NCBI GenBank assembly: GCA_023397675.1
Contig: JAEWTV010000128.1
Location: 62,001-126,000 of the forward strand
From: Bacillota bacterium
GTDB taxonomy: Bacteria; Bacillota; Clostridia; Acetivibrionales; JANLFN01
Reading direction: 5' to 3'
Length of the DNA: 64,000 nucleotides
A program made the position numbers and the translations under genes. The notes under the pieces are model-generated. The model was not told where the DNA came from, ran no database searches, and worked only from the letters and a program-made list of their open reading frames with translations. Below, piece by piece: positions 42,607 through 51,112 of this stretch. The stretch's first letter is position 1. Each line of letters starts with the position of its first letter.

Positions 42607-42981
42607 TTGATTGAAGAGGATATGCTGGATAAAAAAGTCTGGGCAGTAATAGGAGCAAGCGAAAACAGGGAAAAGTACGGTTATAAAATTTATAAGACAT
42701 TGAAGAAGCAGGGTTATACCGTTTATCCTGTAAACCCCAATTATGAGACAATTGAAGGTGACAAGTGCTATCCTGACCTTTCATCCCTTCCCGAAAAGCC
42801 GGAAGTTTTGGATATGGTGGTTACGCCTAAACGCGGAATGGATGTTCTTAAAGAAGCTGATAAGCTCGGAATAAAGAATATCTGGCTGCAGCCGGGGACA
42901 TATAATGATGAACTGATGGAACTTATAAGTGAAAAGGGTCTTAATGCTGTTAAGGCTTGTGTACTTATTTCCCTAAGCTAA
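42607..42981 (+). CDS. CoA-binding domain protein
   Basis: A protein of about 124 residues with a Rossmann-type CoA-binding fold. VWAVIGASENREKYGYKI is the nucleotide-binding start, VYPVNPNYETIEG the second strand and VTPKRGMDVLKEADKLG the next. IWLQPGTYNDELMEL and KACVLISLS close it. Single-domain members of this YccU-like family have no firm function. Candidate starts are TTG 42607 (8 bases after GGTGAT) and ATG 42622 (4 bases after AGAGG). Confidence 0.83.
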   Translation: MIEEDMLDKKVWAVIGASENREKYGYKIYKTLKKQGYTVYPVNPNYETIEGDKCYPDLSSLPEKPEVLDMVVTPKRGMDVLKEADKLGIKNIWLQPGTYNDELMELISEKGLNAVKACVLISLS

Positions 42982-43069
42982 TTTAATTTTTTATATTTTA
43001 AAAAGAATACATGCACCATTGTCGGCATAAAGATATCGTATAAAAGAAATTATGCGAGGTGGCCGGATA

Positions 43070-43912
43070 ATGCGTAAAACTATAAGTCTTATTATAGTGT
43101 GTATTATGATAATGACAATATTTTCAGGATGTGGCCTATTACAGAAACTTGGCCTTGAAAAAAGTGACAATGATGAGCTCGAACCTGTAAGCAGTGTCGC
43201 AATTAACGAAACTGAAGCAAAAAAACTTAACAGTGAACTTCCGATACGCCTGTATTTCGCAAATCAGGATAACACCAAGCTACAGTTGGAGGTAAGATAT
43301 ATACCTTTGGAAGAAGCAAAGAAAAGCGTAAATAACCAGGCATCTCTTATAGTAAAAGAGCTTATTAAGGGACCTGCAGGCAAAAGTGCTCAGTCTACAA
43401 TTCCTAAAGGAACAAAACTCCGCTCCCCTGTAAGTATAAACGGAAATGTTGCTACAGTAGACCTTACCAAGGAATTTATTGAAAATCATCCCGGCGGAAA
43501 GAGTGAAGCCCAGATGACAATATACTCAATAGTTAATTCACTTACAGAGTTAAAAGATGTTGAGAAAGTAAAATTCACCATAGATGGTGCTGCAAAGGCT
43601 GATTTTAAAGGCGTTATTCAGCTTAATGCAGTATTCCCAAGGACGGAAGCCCTTATTTCAAAGGAAGTTCCGCCTGCAGCCAATGACAAGGGTACTACCG
43701 ATAAAAAAGATACCAAGACCGATACAAAAGCTGCCGACACAAAGTCTACTACAAAAGATACAAAGACTACTGATACTACAAAGAAGAGCAATACCGGTGA
43801 TATAAAAAAGGACACAACCTCCAAAGCAAGTACAAAGAGCGACAAGGCTTCATCAGCTTCAGTGGATGATTCAGAAGCAACATACCTTGATGAGTCGGGT
43901 TTGCTTGAATAA
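43070..43912 (+). CDS. GerMN-domain lipoprotein
   Basis: A 280-residue lipoprotein. The signal peptide ends in the lipobox FSGC (Cys about residue 20). A GerMN (sporulation/germination) domain lies near residues 60-200, with EAKKSVNNQASLIVKELIKG and GNVATVDLTKEFIENHPGG. The last 75 residues are a low-complexity Lys/Asp/Thr/Ser tail, probably a flexible wall-spanning segment. GerM in B. subtilis acts in sporulation and spore germination. ATG at 43070 is behind GAGGTGG. A terminator follows. Confidence 0.87.
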   Translation: MRKTISLIIVCIMIMTIFSGCGLLQKLGLEKSDNDELEPVSSVAINETEAKKLNSELPIRLYFANQDNTKLQLEVRYIPLEEAKKSVNNQASLIVKELIKGPAGKSAQSTIPKGTKLRSPVSINGNVATVDLTKEFIENHPGGKSEAQMTIYSIVNSLTELKDVEKVKFTIDGAAKADFKGVIQLNAVFPRTEALISKEVPPAANDKGTTDKKDTKTDTKAADTKSTTKDTKTTDTTKKSNTGDIKKDTTSKASTKSDKASSASVDDSEATYLDESGLLE

Positions 43913-43942
43913 GGTTCTAAAACGAACTCCTTGGTGGAGATG

Positions 43943-43979
43943 GCAGGTTCGGAATTTAAAATTCCAGGCCTGCTTTTTT
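43943..43979 (+). terminator. Rho-independent terminator after the GerMN gene
   Basis: GCAGG pairs with CCTGC and encloses a second stem GGAATT/AATTCC; T6 follows. Confidence 0.85.
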
Positions 43980-44078
43980 GTTGTGAGTATGTAGATATTT
44001 CGCCAACAAACTATACAAAATTAATAATACTATGGTAAAATTAAACATCATATGAGACAGACAAGAATGGAGCATTTT

Positions 44079-44726
44079 ATGAAAAAAGCAGCAGTTCTTC
44101 TTACTATTTTAATATGTACATTTCTTTCTGGTTGTTCTGAATCCAATACAAGTAATCAGCAGCAGGTTATGAATTCTATATCTATTAACAACTCAAATAC
44201 GGTTTCTAATGAGACTGTAAAGACTTTAAAGTCGGATGATTCCAAGACAATTGTTAATGTTTATACTTCTTTATCCAGAGAAACAGGTGATAATCAAAAG
44301 ATAGAAAAAATACATATCAGTAACGGAGCTGACAGCTTTACTGTAAGTGATGTTGCCGGGTATTACGATAACATGCAGTGGGTTCAGGGGCAACCAAAAG
44401 TAGTTATAGAGTATTACGGAAGAACATGGAGAAATTTTCTCATTATTGACACTGAAAATAAGAAGGTTTTGTATAAGGAGCCGTTTAGTTTTAAAGAACT
44501 TTTAGATAGTTTCATAAAGCATGGGGCGTCGTTCAATTATAGCCCCAATGGCAGCAGACCGGATGTTGAGTTTAAATACAGTAAAATACTTGATGATGAC
44601 AATATTATGATTAATTATAAAGTACGTGATGAAAAGTATTTAATTCAGAGTGGAAGCTTTATATACAGCATATCAAAAGCTACTTTTTCAGAATTGATAC
44701 AAAACGTGCCTATAAGTGAAGGGTAA
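44079..44726 (+). CDS. lipoprotein of unknown function
   Basis: A 215-residue lipoprotein. The signal MKKAAVLLTILICTFLSGC has a lipobox LSGC, with the modified Cys near residue 19. A Ser/Asn/Thr-rich spacer of about 40 residues is followed by a single globular domain without recognised motif. ATG at 44079 is 7 bases after TGGAG. The GerMN lipoprotein upstream is separated by a terminator, so they are probably independent. Confidence 0.72.
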   Translation: MKKAAVLLTILICTFLSGCSESNTSNQQQVMNSISINNSNTVSNETVKTLKSDDSKTIVNVYTSLSRETGDNQKIEKIHISNGADSFTVSDVAGYYDNMQWVQGQPKVVIEYYGRTWRNFLIIDTENKKVLYKEPFSFKELLDSFIKHGASFNYSPNGSRPDVEFKYSKILDDDNIMINYKVRDEKYLIQSGSFIYSISKATFSELIQNVPISEG

Positions 44727-44737
44727 GAACTACAAAG

Positions 44738-44760
44738 ACGGCAGCAGCCTATGCTGCCGC
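44738..44760. terminator. hairpin between convergent lipoprotein gene and dapB
   Basis: GGCAGCA pairs with TGCTGCC around GCCTA. There is no real T run on either strand, so termination strength is doubtful. Confidence 0.4.
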
Positions 44761-44771
44761 CTTATATGCAC

Positions 44772-45668
44772 CTAAACCGACATGTCATCGGCTTCCTGTA
44801 CCGACTCATTCACTTCCACAAACGGCACCTTGTAATGATTTTTTCTGCGGCGTGCGATGCCTTCCTCTCGTTGAGCATATTCCGCAAAAACCTTTCCGAG
44901 ATCCAATACATCATTCATTTCATAATAGCCCGGGTTTCTGTAGATGAAACGAACCGCCTTAACTGCACCAAGTGCGAAAGCTCTGCGCGAGAAGGATTCG
45001 TGTGATATTTCTATCTTATCATCTTCGCCGATAATCATGACTTCATGTTTTCCAACAACTCCTCCAGCTCTAATAGCTGTAATTGGAACACTGATTTTTT
45101 CCTCATTAATACCTGCATGGATAAGCCCTTTTTTAATTTCTCCGGCTATCTTTAATGCGGTACCTGAAGGGGAATCCTTCTTATATTTGTGATGTATCTC
45201 GGTTATTTGAAAATCATAATTGTTAAGAATGCATGATGCAAGATTTGACAGCAGCATAAGTACATTAACCCCTAAAGTTATATTAGGTGCGTATACTATA
45301 CCGTTATGGTATTTCCTTGTAAGTACGAAAAGCTTTTTCCTTGACATATCCGAAAATCCAGTTGTTCCTATTACAAGGTTAACCTTCATATGCGAAAAAA
45401 CCCTGGCATTTCTTAGAGTTGCGGATGGACTTGTAAAATCGATTGCAACGTCCGGTTTGCTTCTAAAAACGATCTGTTCAATGTTATCCGAGCTTTCAAC
45501 AGGAATATCCATATCGGCACAGCCCAATACCTGACCCAGATCCTTTCCTTGCTTGCTGCTTCCTGGACTGCATACCGCAGCAACTATTTTTATATCCTCA
45601 ATAGACTGTAATACTTTGGCGATCTCAATGCCAGTCTTACCAAGCCCTACAAGACATACTTTGATCAT
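44772..45668 (-). CDS. dapB: 4-hydroxy-tetrahydrodipicolinate reductase (DapB-type)
   Basis: Reduces 4-hydroxy-tetrahydrodipicolinate in the diaminopimelate/lysine pathway, which also leads to dipicolinate for spores. EIHHKYKKDSPSGTALKIA carries the DapB signature with the catalytic His pair and Lys. The N-terminal nucleotide site reads VGLGKTG in place of the usual GxxGRMG. The 298 residues exceed the usual 250-270, mainly by a basic C-terminal tail. No other lysine gene is adjacent. ATG at 45668 follows GAGGTGG. A c-di-AMP riboswitch and its terminator lie directly upstream, so expression should fall when c-di-AMP is high. Confidence 0.86.
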   Translation of the reverse strand: MIKVCLVGLGKTGIEIAKVLQSIEDIKIVAAVCSPGSSKQGKDLGQVLGCADMDIPVESSDNIEQIVFRSKPDVAIDFTSPSATLRNARVFSHMKVNLVIGTTGFSDMSRKKLFVLTRKYHNGIVYAPNITLGVNVLMLLSNLASCILNNYDFQITEIHHKYKKDSPSGTALKIAGEIKKGLIHAGINEEKISVPITAIRAGGVVGKHEVMIIGEDDKIEISHESFSRRAFALGAVKAVRFIYRNPGYYEMNDVLDLGKVFAEYAQREEGIARRRKNHYKVPFVEVNESVQEADDMSV

Positions 45669-45698
45669 AAACTGCCACCTCTGTTTCTTAAAAATGGG

Positions 45699-45730
45699 AA
45701 TAAAAATACTACAGAGAAGATTCTGTAGTG
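45699..45730 (-). terminator. expression-platform terminator of the dapB riboswitch
   Basis: On the minus strand ACTACAGA pairs with TCTGTAGT around ATCTTC, then A and T5. It is placed between the aptamer and the dapB start. Confidence 0.88.
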
Positions 45731-45774
45731 AATGCAGGAACGTATATTACCCATTTAGTAGAGCATACCTATCA

Positions 45775-45908
45775 CCTTCTCTTCCAACGCTTACGGGATT
45801 AGCTGACGGATTCGGATCGAAAGAGTTTAACCCTACCTGACCAACAACAGTCAGGATTCACCCCAATTACCTGGTTCTCCCGCTCTTAAACAAGATTAAG
45901 CGCGCTTA
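45775..45908 (-). promoter_or_regulatory. cyclic-di-AMP riboswitch (ydaO/yuaA)
   Basis: The minus strand shows, in order, the conserved blocks of the ydaO-yuaA aptamer: GCTTAATC, GAGCGGGAGAACCA, GGGGTGAATCCTGA, GGTAGGGTT, then CCGAATCCGTCAGCTAATC, CCGTAAGCGTTGGAAG and AGAAG. These match the class that binds two c-di-AMP molecules. A terminator follows, so the switch is a genetic OFF switch: ligand favours termination before dapB. Confidence 0.94.
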
Positions 45909-46218
45909 TAATATTATGTTTTTAATCCATATAATAATATATTCATAGACAAGTTGAATAAATTACAATATGTAAAAATATTATACACATGTTATGTCAT
46001 TTACTCAAATATTGCCCTATGAAACTATTACACAGCATTTAATACTATAGACGAAGATATTTATCTAAAGTTTCATATGAATAAACTTTTTCTTTTGGAT
46101 ATATATTCTCGAATGATTTCCTTCTAAAACTTGAAGTTGGTGTTCTTAAATAGTAAAATATGAAATATACTTTTATAGAATTGGGGTCTTAGGCTTTTTA
46201 GCCGGTGAGGAGATATAT

Positions 46219-47337
46219 ATGTCTGATAAAAAAACTATTGCCGTGGTATTCGGGGGTCAGTCTTCTGAACATGAAGTTTCCAGGGTCTCAGCCCAATCAG
46301 TTATAAGTAATATAAATAAGGATAAATTTAACATAGTAATGTTTGGAATAACCAAGGACGGAAGATGGCTTCACTATGATGGCCCTGTTGAGTGTCTTGG
46401 AACAGGCGAATGGCAAGCTATTGCGGAAGCAAAAAATGCCAAAGCGCTTTCTGGCGGCAGCGCAGCGCTTGTGCCAGCCGTATCTTCGGCAAAGGGGATT
46501 TTTAAGCTTGCCGATGGAGGTACTCCTTCAATAGATGTTGTTTTCCCTGTTTTGCATGGCTGTAACGGGGAAGATGGTACTGTACAGGGACTTTTTGAAT
46601 TGGCCGGAATACCATATATTGGACCGGGAGTTCTGGGATCGGCAGTTGGAATGGATAAGGTTTACTCCAAGATTATTTTTGAAAAGGAAAGCCTGCCTCA
46701 GGGGAAATATGTGGTTTGTTACAGAAAACAGATAGCATCTGCCATAGATAATGAAATAAAAGCTGTAGAAAGTGTGCTTGAATACCCGTGCTTTGTCAAA
46801 CCTTCAAATGCAGGGTCCTCAGTTGGTGTAGGGAAGGCTCATAACCGTGAGGAACTGATTACTTTCCTTGAGAATGCTGCAAGATATGATAGAAAGGTTC
46901 TTGTAGAAGAGTTTATAAACGGCCGCGAGATTGAATGTGCGGTTCTGGGTAATGATGAGCCGATAGCTTCAACAGTAGGAGAAGTACTTCCTTGCAACGA
47001 ATTTTACGATTATAATGCAAAATATCTTGATAACAGTTCGAAAACTGTAATTCCTGCGGATTTGCCGACAGCCACAATCGCTGAAATAAGAGACTATGCT
47101 GTAAGAGCATTTAAAGCTCTTGATCTTGCAGGGCTGACAAGAGTGGATTTCTTTGTTCACAAAGAAACCGGGAAGGTTTATATTAATGAGGTTAACACAT
47201 TACCGGGCTTTACAAGCATAAGCATGTATCCAAAACTTTGGGAAGCGTCCGGAATTCCATACAGCGAGTTGATTGAGAGGCTTGCCGAACTTGCTATAGA
47301 AAGGTTCGAAGACAATAAAAAGGAAGTCGACAGATAA
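46219..47337 (+). CDS. ddl: D-alanine--D-alanine ligase
   Basis: Makes the D-Ala-D-Ala dipeptide for peptidoglycan. The ATP-grasp protein of 372 residues begins VVFGGQSSEHEVSRVSAQSV. HGCNGEDGTVQGLFEL, VKPSNAGSSVGVGK (ATP binding) and VNTLPGFTSISMYPKL (catalytic loop) are all in place. The insert after the first domain makes it somewhat longer than the short Ddl type. ATG at 46219 follows GAGGAG. murI begins 44 bases after its stop, so two peptidoglycan precursor genes are together. Confidence 0.94.
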   Translation: MSDKKTIAVVFGGQSSEHEVSRVSAQSVISNINKDKFNIVMFGITKDGRWLHYDGPVECLGTGEWQAIAEAKNAKALSGGSAALVPAVSSAKGIFKLADGGTPSIDVVFPVLHGCNGEDGTVQGLFELAGIPYIGPGVLGSAVGMDKVYSKIIFEKESLPQGKYVVCYRKQIASAIDNEIKAVESVLEYPCFVKPSNAGSSVGVGKAHNREELITFLENAARYDRKVLVEEFINGREIECAVLGNDEPIASTVGEVLPCNEFYDYNAKYLDNSSKTVIPADLPTATIAEIRDYAVRAFKALDLAGLTRVDFFVHKETGKVYINEVNTLPGFTSISMYPKLWEASGIPYSELIERLAELAIERFEDNKKEVDR

Positions 47338-47381
47338 ACACAGCACCAAAAAGAAAATATCAGGGGGAAAATATAATTTAT

Positions 47382-48188
47382 ATGGATAACAGACCTATAG
47401 GGGTGTTTGATTCCGGGTTGGGCGGTCTTACTGTTCTGAAGGAAATTATGGAGCTTATACCATCCGAGAGTATTGTATATTTCGGTGACTGCGGTCGTGC
47501 TCCTTATGGTACAAAATCAAAGGAAATGGTAATCAAATATACTTTTCAGGATATAAGGTTCCTGATGGAACATGATATAAAAATGATGGTCATAGCATGC
47601 AACACAATGAGTGCATGCAGCCTGGAAAGCGTAAAGCATGACTTTGACATTCCTGTAATAGAAGTTGTTCAACCAGGAAGCCGATGTGCGGTCCGGGAGA
47701 CAAAAAACAGGAGAGTCGGCGTTATTGGCACTTCCGCGACTGTAGGAAGCGGAGTTTATGAAAAGACTATTAAAAGCATAGATAATTCTATTGAAGTGTT
47801 TTCAAAAGCTTGTCCCTTGTTTGTCAACCTCGCCGAAGAGGGTTGGTGGGATAATGACATTGCATTTCAAATTGCCAGTGAGTATCTTAAAGATTTAAAA
47901 AAGGAAAAGGTTGATACACTTGTCCTAGGATGTACTCATTACCCTCTTTTGAAGGATGTAATCCATAGAGTTATGGGTGATGATGTAAAGCTTGTAAGTT
48001 CCGCTATGGAGGTTGCTAAGGTTGTAAGGGAAGTTATGGAAAAGGACGGCATGCTTAGGGATACCGGGCTTAAGCCTGTATATAAGTATTATACAAGTGA
48101 CAGCATAGAAAAGTTTGATTCGCTGGGAAGTTCAATACTGGGGAAAAACATTGATTGTGCTGAACGGGTAGAAATTGATAAGTATTAG
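47382..48188 (+). CDS. murI: glutamate racemase
   Basis: Converts L- to D-glutamate for peptidoglycan. Length is 268 residues. GVFDSGLGGLTVLKE opens the enzyme, with GDCGRAPYG, the first catalytic Cys in ACNTMSA and the second in LGCTHYPLL. ATG at 47382 follows a GGGGG-containing leader. It lies with ddl in what looks like a ddl-murI-DUF1934-argS-MBL operon. Confidence 0.94.
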   Translation: MDNRPIGVFDSGLGGLTVLKEIMELIPSESIVYFGDCGRAPYGTKSKEMVIKYTFQDIRFLMEHDIKMMVIACNTMSACSLESVKHDFDIPVIEVVQPGSRCAVRETKNRRVGVIGTSATVGSGVYEKTIKSIDNSIEVFSKACPLFVNLAEEGWWDNDIAFQIASEYLKDLKKEKVDTLVLGCTHYPLLKDVIHRVMGDDVKLVSSAMEVAKVVREVMEKDGMLRDTGLKPVYKYYTSDSIEKFDSLGSSILGKNIDCAERVEIDKY

Positions 48189-48263
48189 AAAGGTTTAAGA
48201 AAGCAGTAAAATGCGTAATACTATCATGTGCACTATTTACACTACCTTGAGGAGGAAATTTGT

Positions 48264-48710
48264 TTGAGCAAGCGGGTAATTATCAATGTAAAAGGAACCC
48301 AGAAGTCCGAGGACAGGGAAGCGGATTCAATGGAGCTTGTTACTGAGGGCAAGTATTATAAAAAAGATAATGCTTTTTTCATTACTTATAAGGAAAGTGA
48401 AGTCACGGGAATGGATGGGACAACCACTACCCTGAAGGTTTCGGATGGTACCGTAACACTTATGAGATTTGGTTCTGTCAACTCGCACTTCATTTTTGAA
48501 AGAGGACAAAAACATCTCTCCTACTATGAAACTCCTCATGGAACATTTACTATAGGAGTACTTGCCAATGATGTTAACATCAATATAAATGATGCTGGCG
48601 GAGAAATTTTTGTAGGATATGAGCTTGAAATAGATAACAATCAAACGGGAAGAAATGATTTTTATATGTTGATAAGAGAGGCAGGACAGGTTGATGGTGA
48701 ACTTAATTGA
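48264..48710 (+). CDS. DUF1934 family protein (YwiB-like)
   Basis: A 148-residue calycin-like beta-barrel protein of DUF1934, known from B. subtilis YwiB, which also precedes argS. Family features: a first strand VIINVKGTQ, FITYKESEVTGMDGTTTTLK, and YYETPHGTFTIGV. Function unknown. TTG at 48264 is 8 bases after GGAGG; the frame open back to 48228 has no ribosome site. The 3' end overlaps argS by 17 bases. Confidence 0.87.
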   Translation: MSKRVIINVKGTQKSEDREADSMELVTEGKYYKKDNAFFITYKESEVTGMDGTTTTLKVSDGTVTLMRFGSVNSHFIFERGQKHLSYYETPHGTFTIGVLANDVNININDAGGEIFVGYELEIDNNQTGRNDFYMLIREAGQVDGELN

Positions 48711-50388
48711 AAAAATCGGGCTGGATATTAAAAAAGTTATAGGGGATTCAATTTCAAAGGCTGTTGAAGCAGGAGAAATACCAGCTGTAGAGGTATCTGA
48801 AATTACTGTTGAGATTCCAAGGGAAAAGGAATACGGTGATTTTTCGACTAACATAGCAATGCAGCTTGTAAAACAGGTTAGAAAGGCTCCAAGGATTGTT
48901 GCAGACATAATTATTAAAAATCTTAATCTTGAGGGAACATATATTGACAGAGTTGATTGTGCCGGAGCAGGGTTCATTAATTTCTATCTCAACAACAACT
49001 GGCTTTATGATACTCTCAAAATAATACAGGATGAAGGTACAGGCTACGGAAAAATAAATGTTGGCCAGGGACAGAAGGTAATGGTCGAGTTTGTAAGCGC
49101 CAATCCTACCGGACCACTTCACATGGGAAATGCGCGCGGAGGCGCACTTGGAGATTGTATTGCAAGTGTGTTACAAGCAGCAGGCTATGATGTTACCAGA
49201 GAATTTTACATAAATGATGCAGGTAACCAGATAGAAAAATTCGGATACTCCCTCGAGGCTAGATATATTCAATTGCTTAAAGGTGAGGATGCCGTGGAAT
49301 TCCCTGAAGATGGTTACCATGGGGAAGATATAATCGACCACATGAAAAATTACATACAAGAATATGGGGACAAGCTGTTGGAAGCTTATTCCGCCGAAAG
49401 AAGGCAGATATTTGCCAGGTATGCGCTTGAAAGAAACCTCAAGAGAATAAAAGAGGATCTTGCAAGTTACGGTATAAATTTTGATGTATGGTTTTCTGAG
49501 CAGTCGTTATACGACAGCGGAGATATTAAAAACACTCTTGAACTGCTCCAGAAAAAAGGCTTGACTTATGAAAAAGAAGGGGCAATCTGGTTCAAATCAT
49601 CTGAATTCGGTAGTGAAAAGGATGAGGTTATCGTCAGGAATAACGGTTTGCCAACCTACTATTTATCTGATATAGCATATCACAGGAACAAATTTGAAAA
49701 GCGTAATTTTGACAGGGTTATAAACCTGTGGGGTGCTGACCATCATGGGCACGTTGCCAGAATGAAGGGTGCGGTTGAGGCGATTGGTATAGACCCCAAT
49801 AAACTGGAAGTTGTTTTGTTCCAGCTTGTAAGGCTTTTGAGAAACGGCGAAGTTGCAAGGATGTCAAAAAGAACAGGAAAGGCTATTTCACTTGCAGACC
49901 TGCTAGAAGAGGTTGGACGTGATGCTGCGAGATTTACATTCAATACAAAAGCATCAGGAAATCATCTTGATTTTGATCTTGATCTTGTTGTTAAAAAATC
50001 AAATGAAAATCCTGTTTATTATGTTCAATATGCGCATGCAAGAATCTGCAGTATGCTTAAGCTACTTGGCGAAGAGGGCATAAACATTCCTGATCCACAA
50101 AAAACAGATCTTTCTGTTCTTGATAAAAAAGAAGAGAAGGAGCTCATAAAAAAGCTTTCAGAATACCCCGAGGAAATAAGGCTTTCAGCTCAATCGCTTG
50201 AACCAAGCAGGCTCACACGTTATGTTCAGGATGTTGCTGCGCTTTTCCACAGCTTTTATAATGCCTGTAGGGTTAAAGGAGAGGAAGAGAATATTATGAA
50301 GGCAAGAATTATTCTTGTTGATTGCACGAGAATAGTAATTTCCAACGTTCTTAACCTTTTAAGTATTTCAGCACCTGAGAGAATGTAA
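48694..50388 (+). CDS. argS: arginyl-tRNA synthetase
   Basis: Charges tRNA(Arg); class I synthetase of 564 residues. The N-terminal Add-1 domain is followed by NPTGPLHMGNARGGALGD (the HIGH motif as HMGN). VARMSKRTGKAIS is in the KMSKS position, and the C-terminal helical anticodon domain (DALR type) ends SAPERM. Start taken as ATG 48694, with tandem TTG and GTG on either side; it overlaps the DUF1934 gene. Confidence 0.95.
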   Translation: MVNLIEKIGLDIKKVIGDSISKAVEAGEIPAVEVSEITVEIPREKEYGDFSTNIAMQLVKQVRKAPRIVADIIIKNLNLEGTYIDRVDCAGAGFINFYLNNNWLYDTLKIIQDEGTGYGKINVGQGQKVMVEFVSANPTGPLHMGNARGGALGDCIASVLQAAGYDVTREFYINDAGNQIEKFGYSLEARYIQLLKGEDAVEFPEDGYHGEDIIDHMKNYIQEYGDKLLEAYSAERRQIFARYALERNLKRIKEDLASYGINFDVWFSEQSLYDSGDIKNTLELLQKKGLTYEKEGAIWFKSSEFGSEKDEVIVRNNGLPTYYLSDIAYHRNKFEKRNFDRVINLWGADHHGHVARMKGAVEAIGIDPNKLEVVLFQLVRLLRNGEVARMSKRTGKAISLADLLEEVGRDAARFTFNTKASGNHLDFDLDLVVKKSNENPVYYVQYAHARICSMLKLLGEEGINIPDPQKTDLSVLDKKEEKELIKKLSEYPEEIRLSAQSLEPSRLTRYVQDVAALFHSFYNACRVKGEEENIMKARIILVDCTRIVISNVLNLLSISAPERM

Positions 50389-50399
50389 GGAGAGTTAGA

Positions 50400-51035
50400 A
50401 TGAATATAAAATGGCTGCAGCATTCGTGTTTTCTGTTGACATCAAAAACCGGAACCAGGATTTTAACAGATCCCCCGGGCGAGTATACAGGGTACAAACC
50501 GGGTAAAACAGCTGCTGATATTGTTACAATGAGCCATAAGCATAAGGACCATAGTAACATTGAAATCACTGAAGGTAAGTTTATTTCTTTAGAAGAACCG
50601 GGTGAATATTCGTATAGAGATATACAAGTTAAGGGTATATCCACATTCCATGATGAATTTGAAGGAGAAAAAAGAGGACGAAACATAGTTTTTGTATTTG
50701 ATATTGACGGATTAAGAGTGTGCCATTGTGGTGATCTGGGTCATCAGCTATCTAACAGGCAGTTGGAGGAAATAGGGCACATCGATATCCTACTTGTTCC
50801 TGTAGGATCTGTTTACACAATAAATTATTCCGGGGCTTTAAAGGTTATGGAAGCTCTAAAACCGAAGGTTACAATAGCAATGCACTTTAAAACAAAAGCG
50901 CTTACTTTTGAACTTGATACTCCTGAAAAATTTATTGAAGCAACAGGGGCTAAGAGGCTTACTGCAGGTGATATGGATATCAGTATAGATAATATAGGTG
51001 AAATTCCCAGCACAGTTCTTTTAAATTACAAATAA
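50400..51035 (+). CDS. metallo-beta-lactamase-fold hydrolase (UlaG-like)
   Basis: A 211-residue single-domain MBL-fold protein. TMSHKHKDHSNIE replaces the usual HxHxDH metal site (here HKHKDH), and CHCGDLGH and IAMHFKTK supply later ligands. It resembles the UlaG/YtkL-like group of small metal-dependent hydrolases with unknown substrate. ATG at 50400 follows GGAGAG, 11 bases after argS. A terminator follows. Confidence 0.87.
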   Translation: MNIKWLQHSCFLLTSKTGTRILTDPPGEYTGYKPGKTAADIVTMSHKHKDHSNIEITEGKFISLEEPGEYSYRDIQVKGISTFHDEFEGEKRGRNIVFVFDIDGLRVCHCGDLGHQLSNRQLEEIGHIDILLVPVGSVYTINYSGALKVMEALKPKVTIAMHFKTKALTFELDTPEKFIEATGAKRLTAGDMDISIDNIGEIPSTVLLNYK

Positions 51036-51048
51036 ACAATTCAGGATA

Positions 51049-51083
51049 AAGAGCCGATACATTACATGTACGGCTCTTTTTAG
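51049..51083 (+). terminator. Rho-independent terminator after the MBL gene
   Basis: AAAGAGCCG pairs with CGGCTCTTT around 14 bases, then T2. The next start codon is only 30 bases on. Confidence 0.85.
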
Positions 51084-51112
51084 TACTTAATCCAAAATAT
51101 GAAAGGTTATTT

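Noticed and set aside
48327..48977. A 216-codon minus-strand frame across DUF1934/argS
   Set aside because: It runs antisense to two recognised genes and reads like reversed codons.
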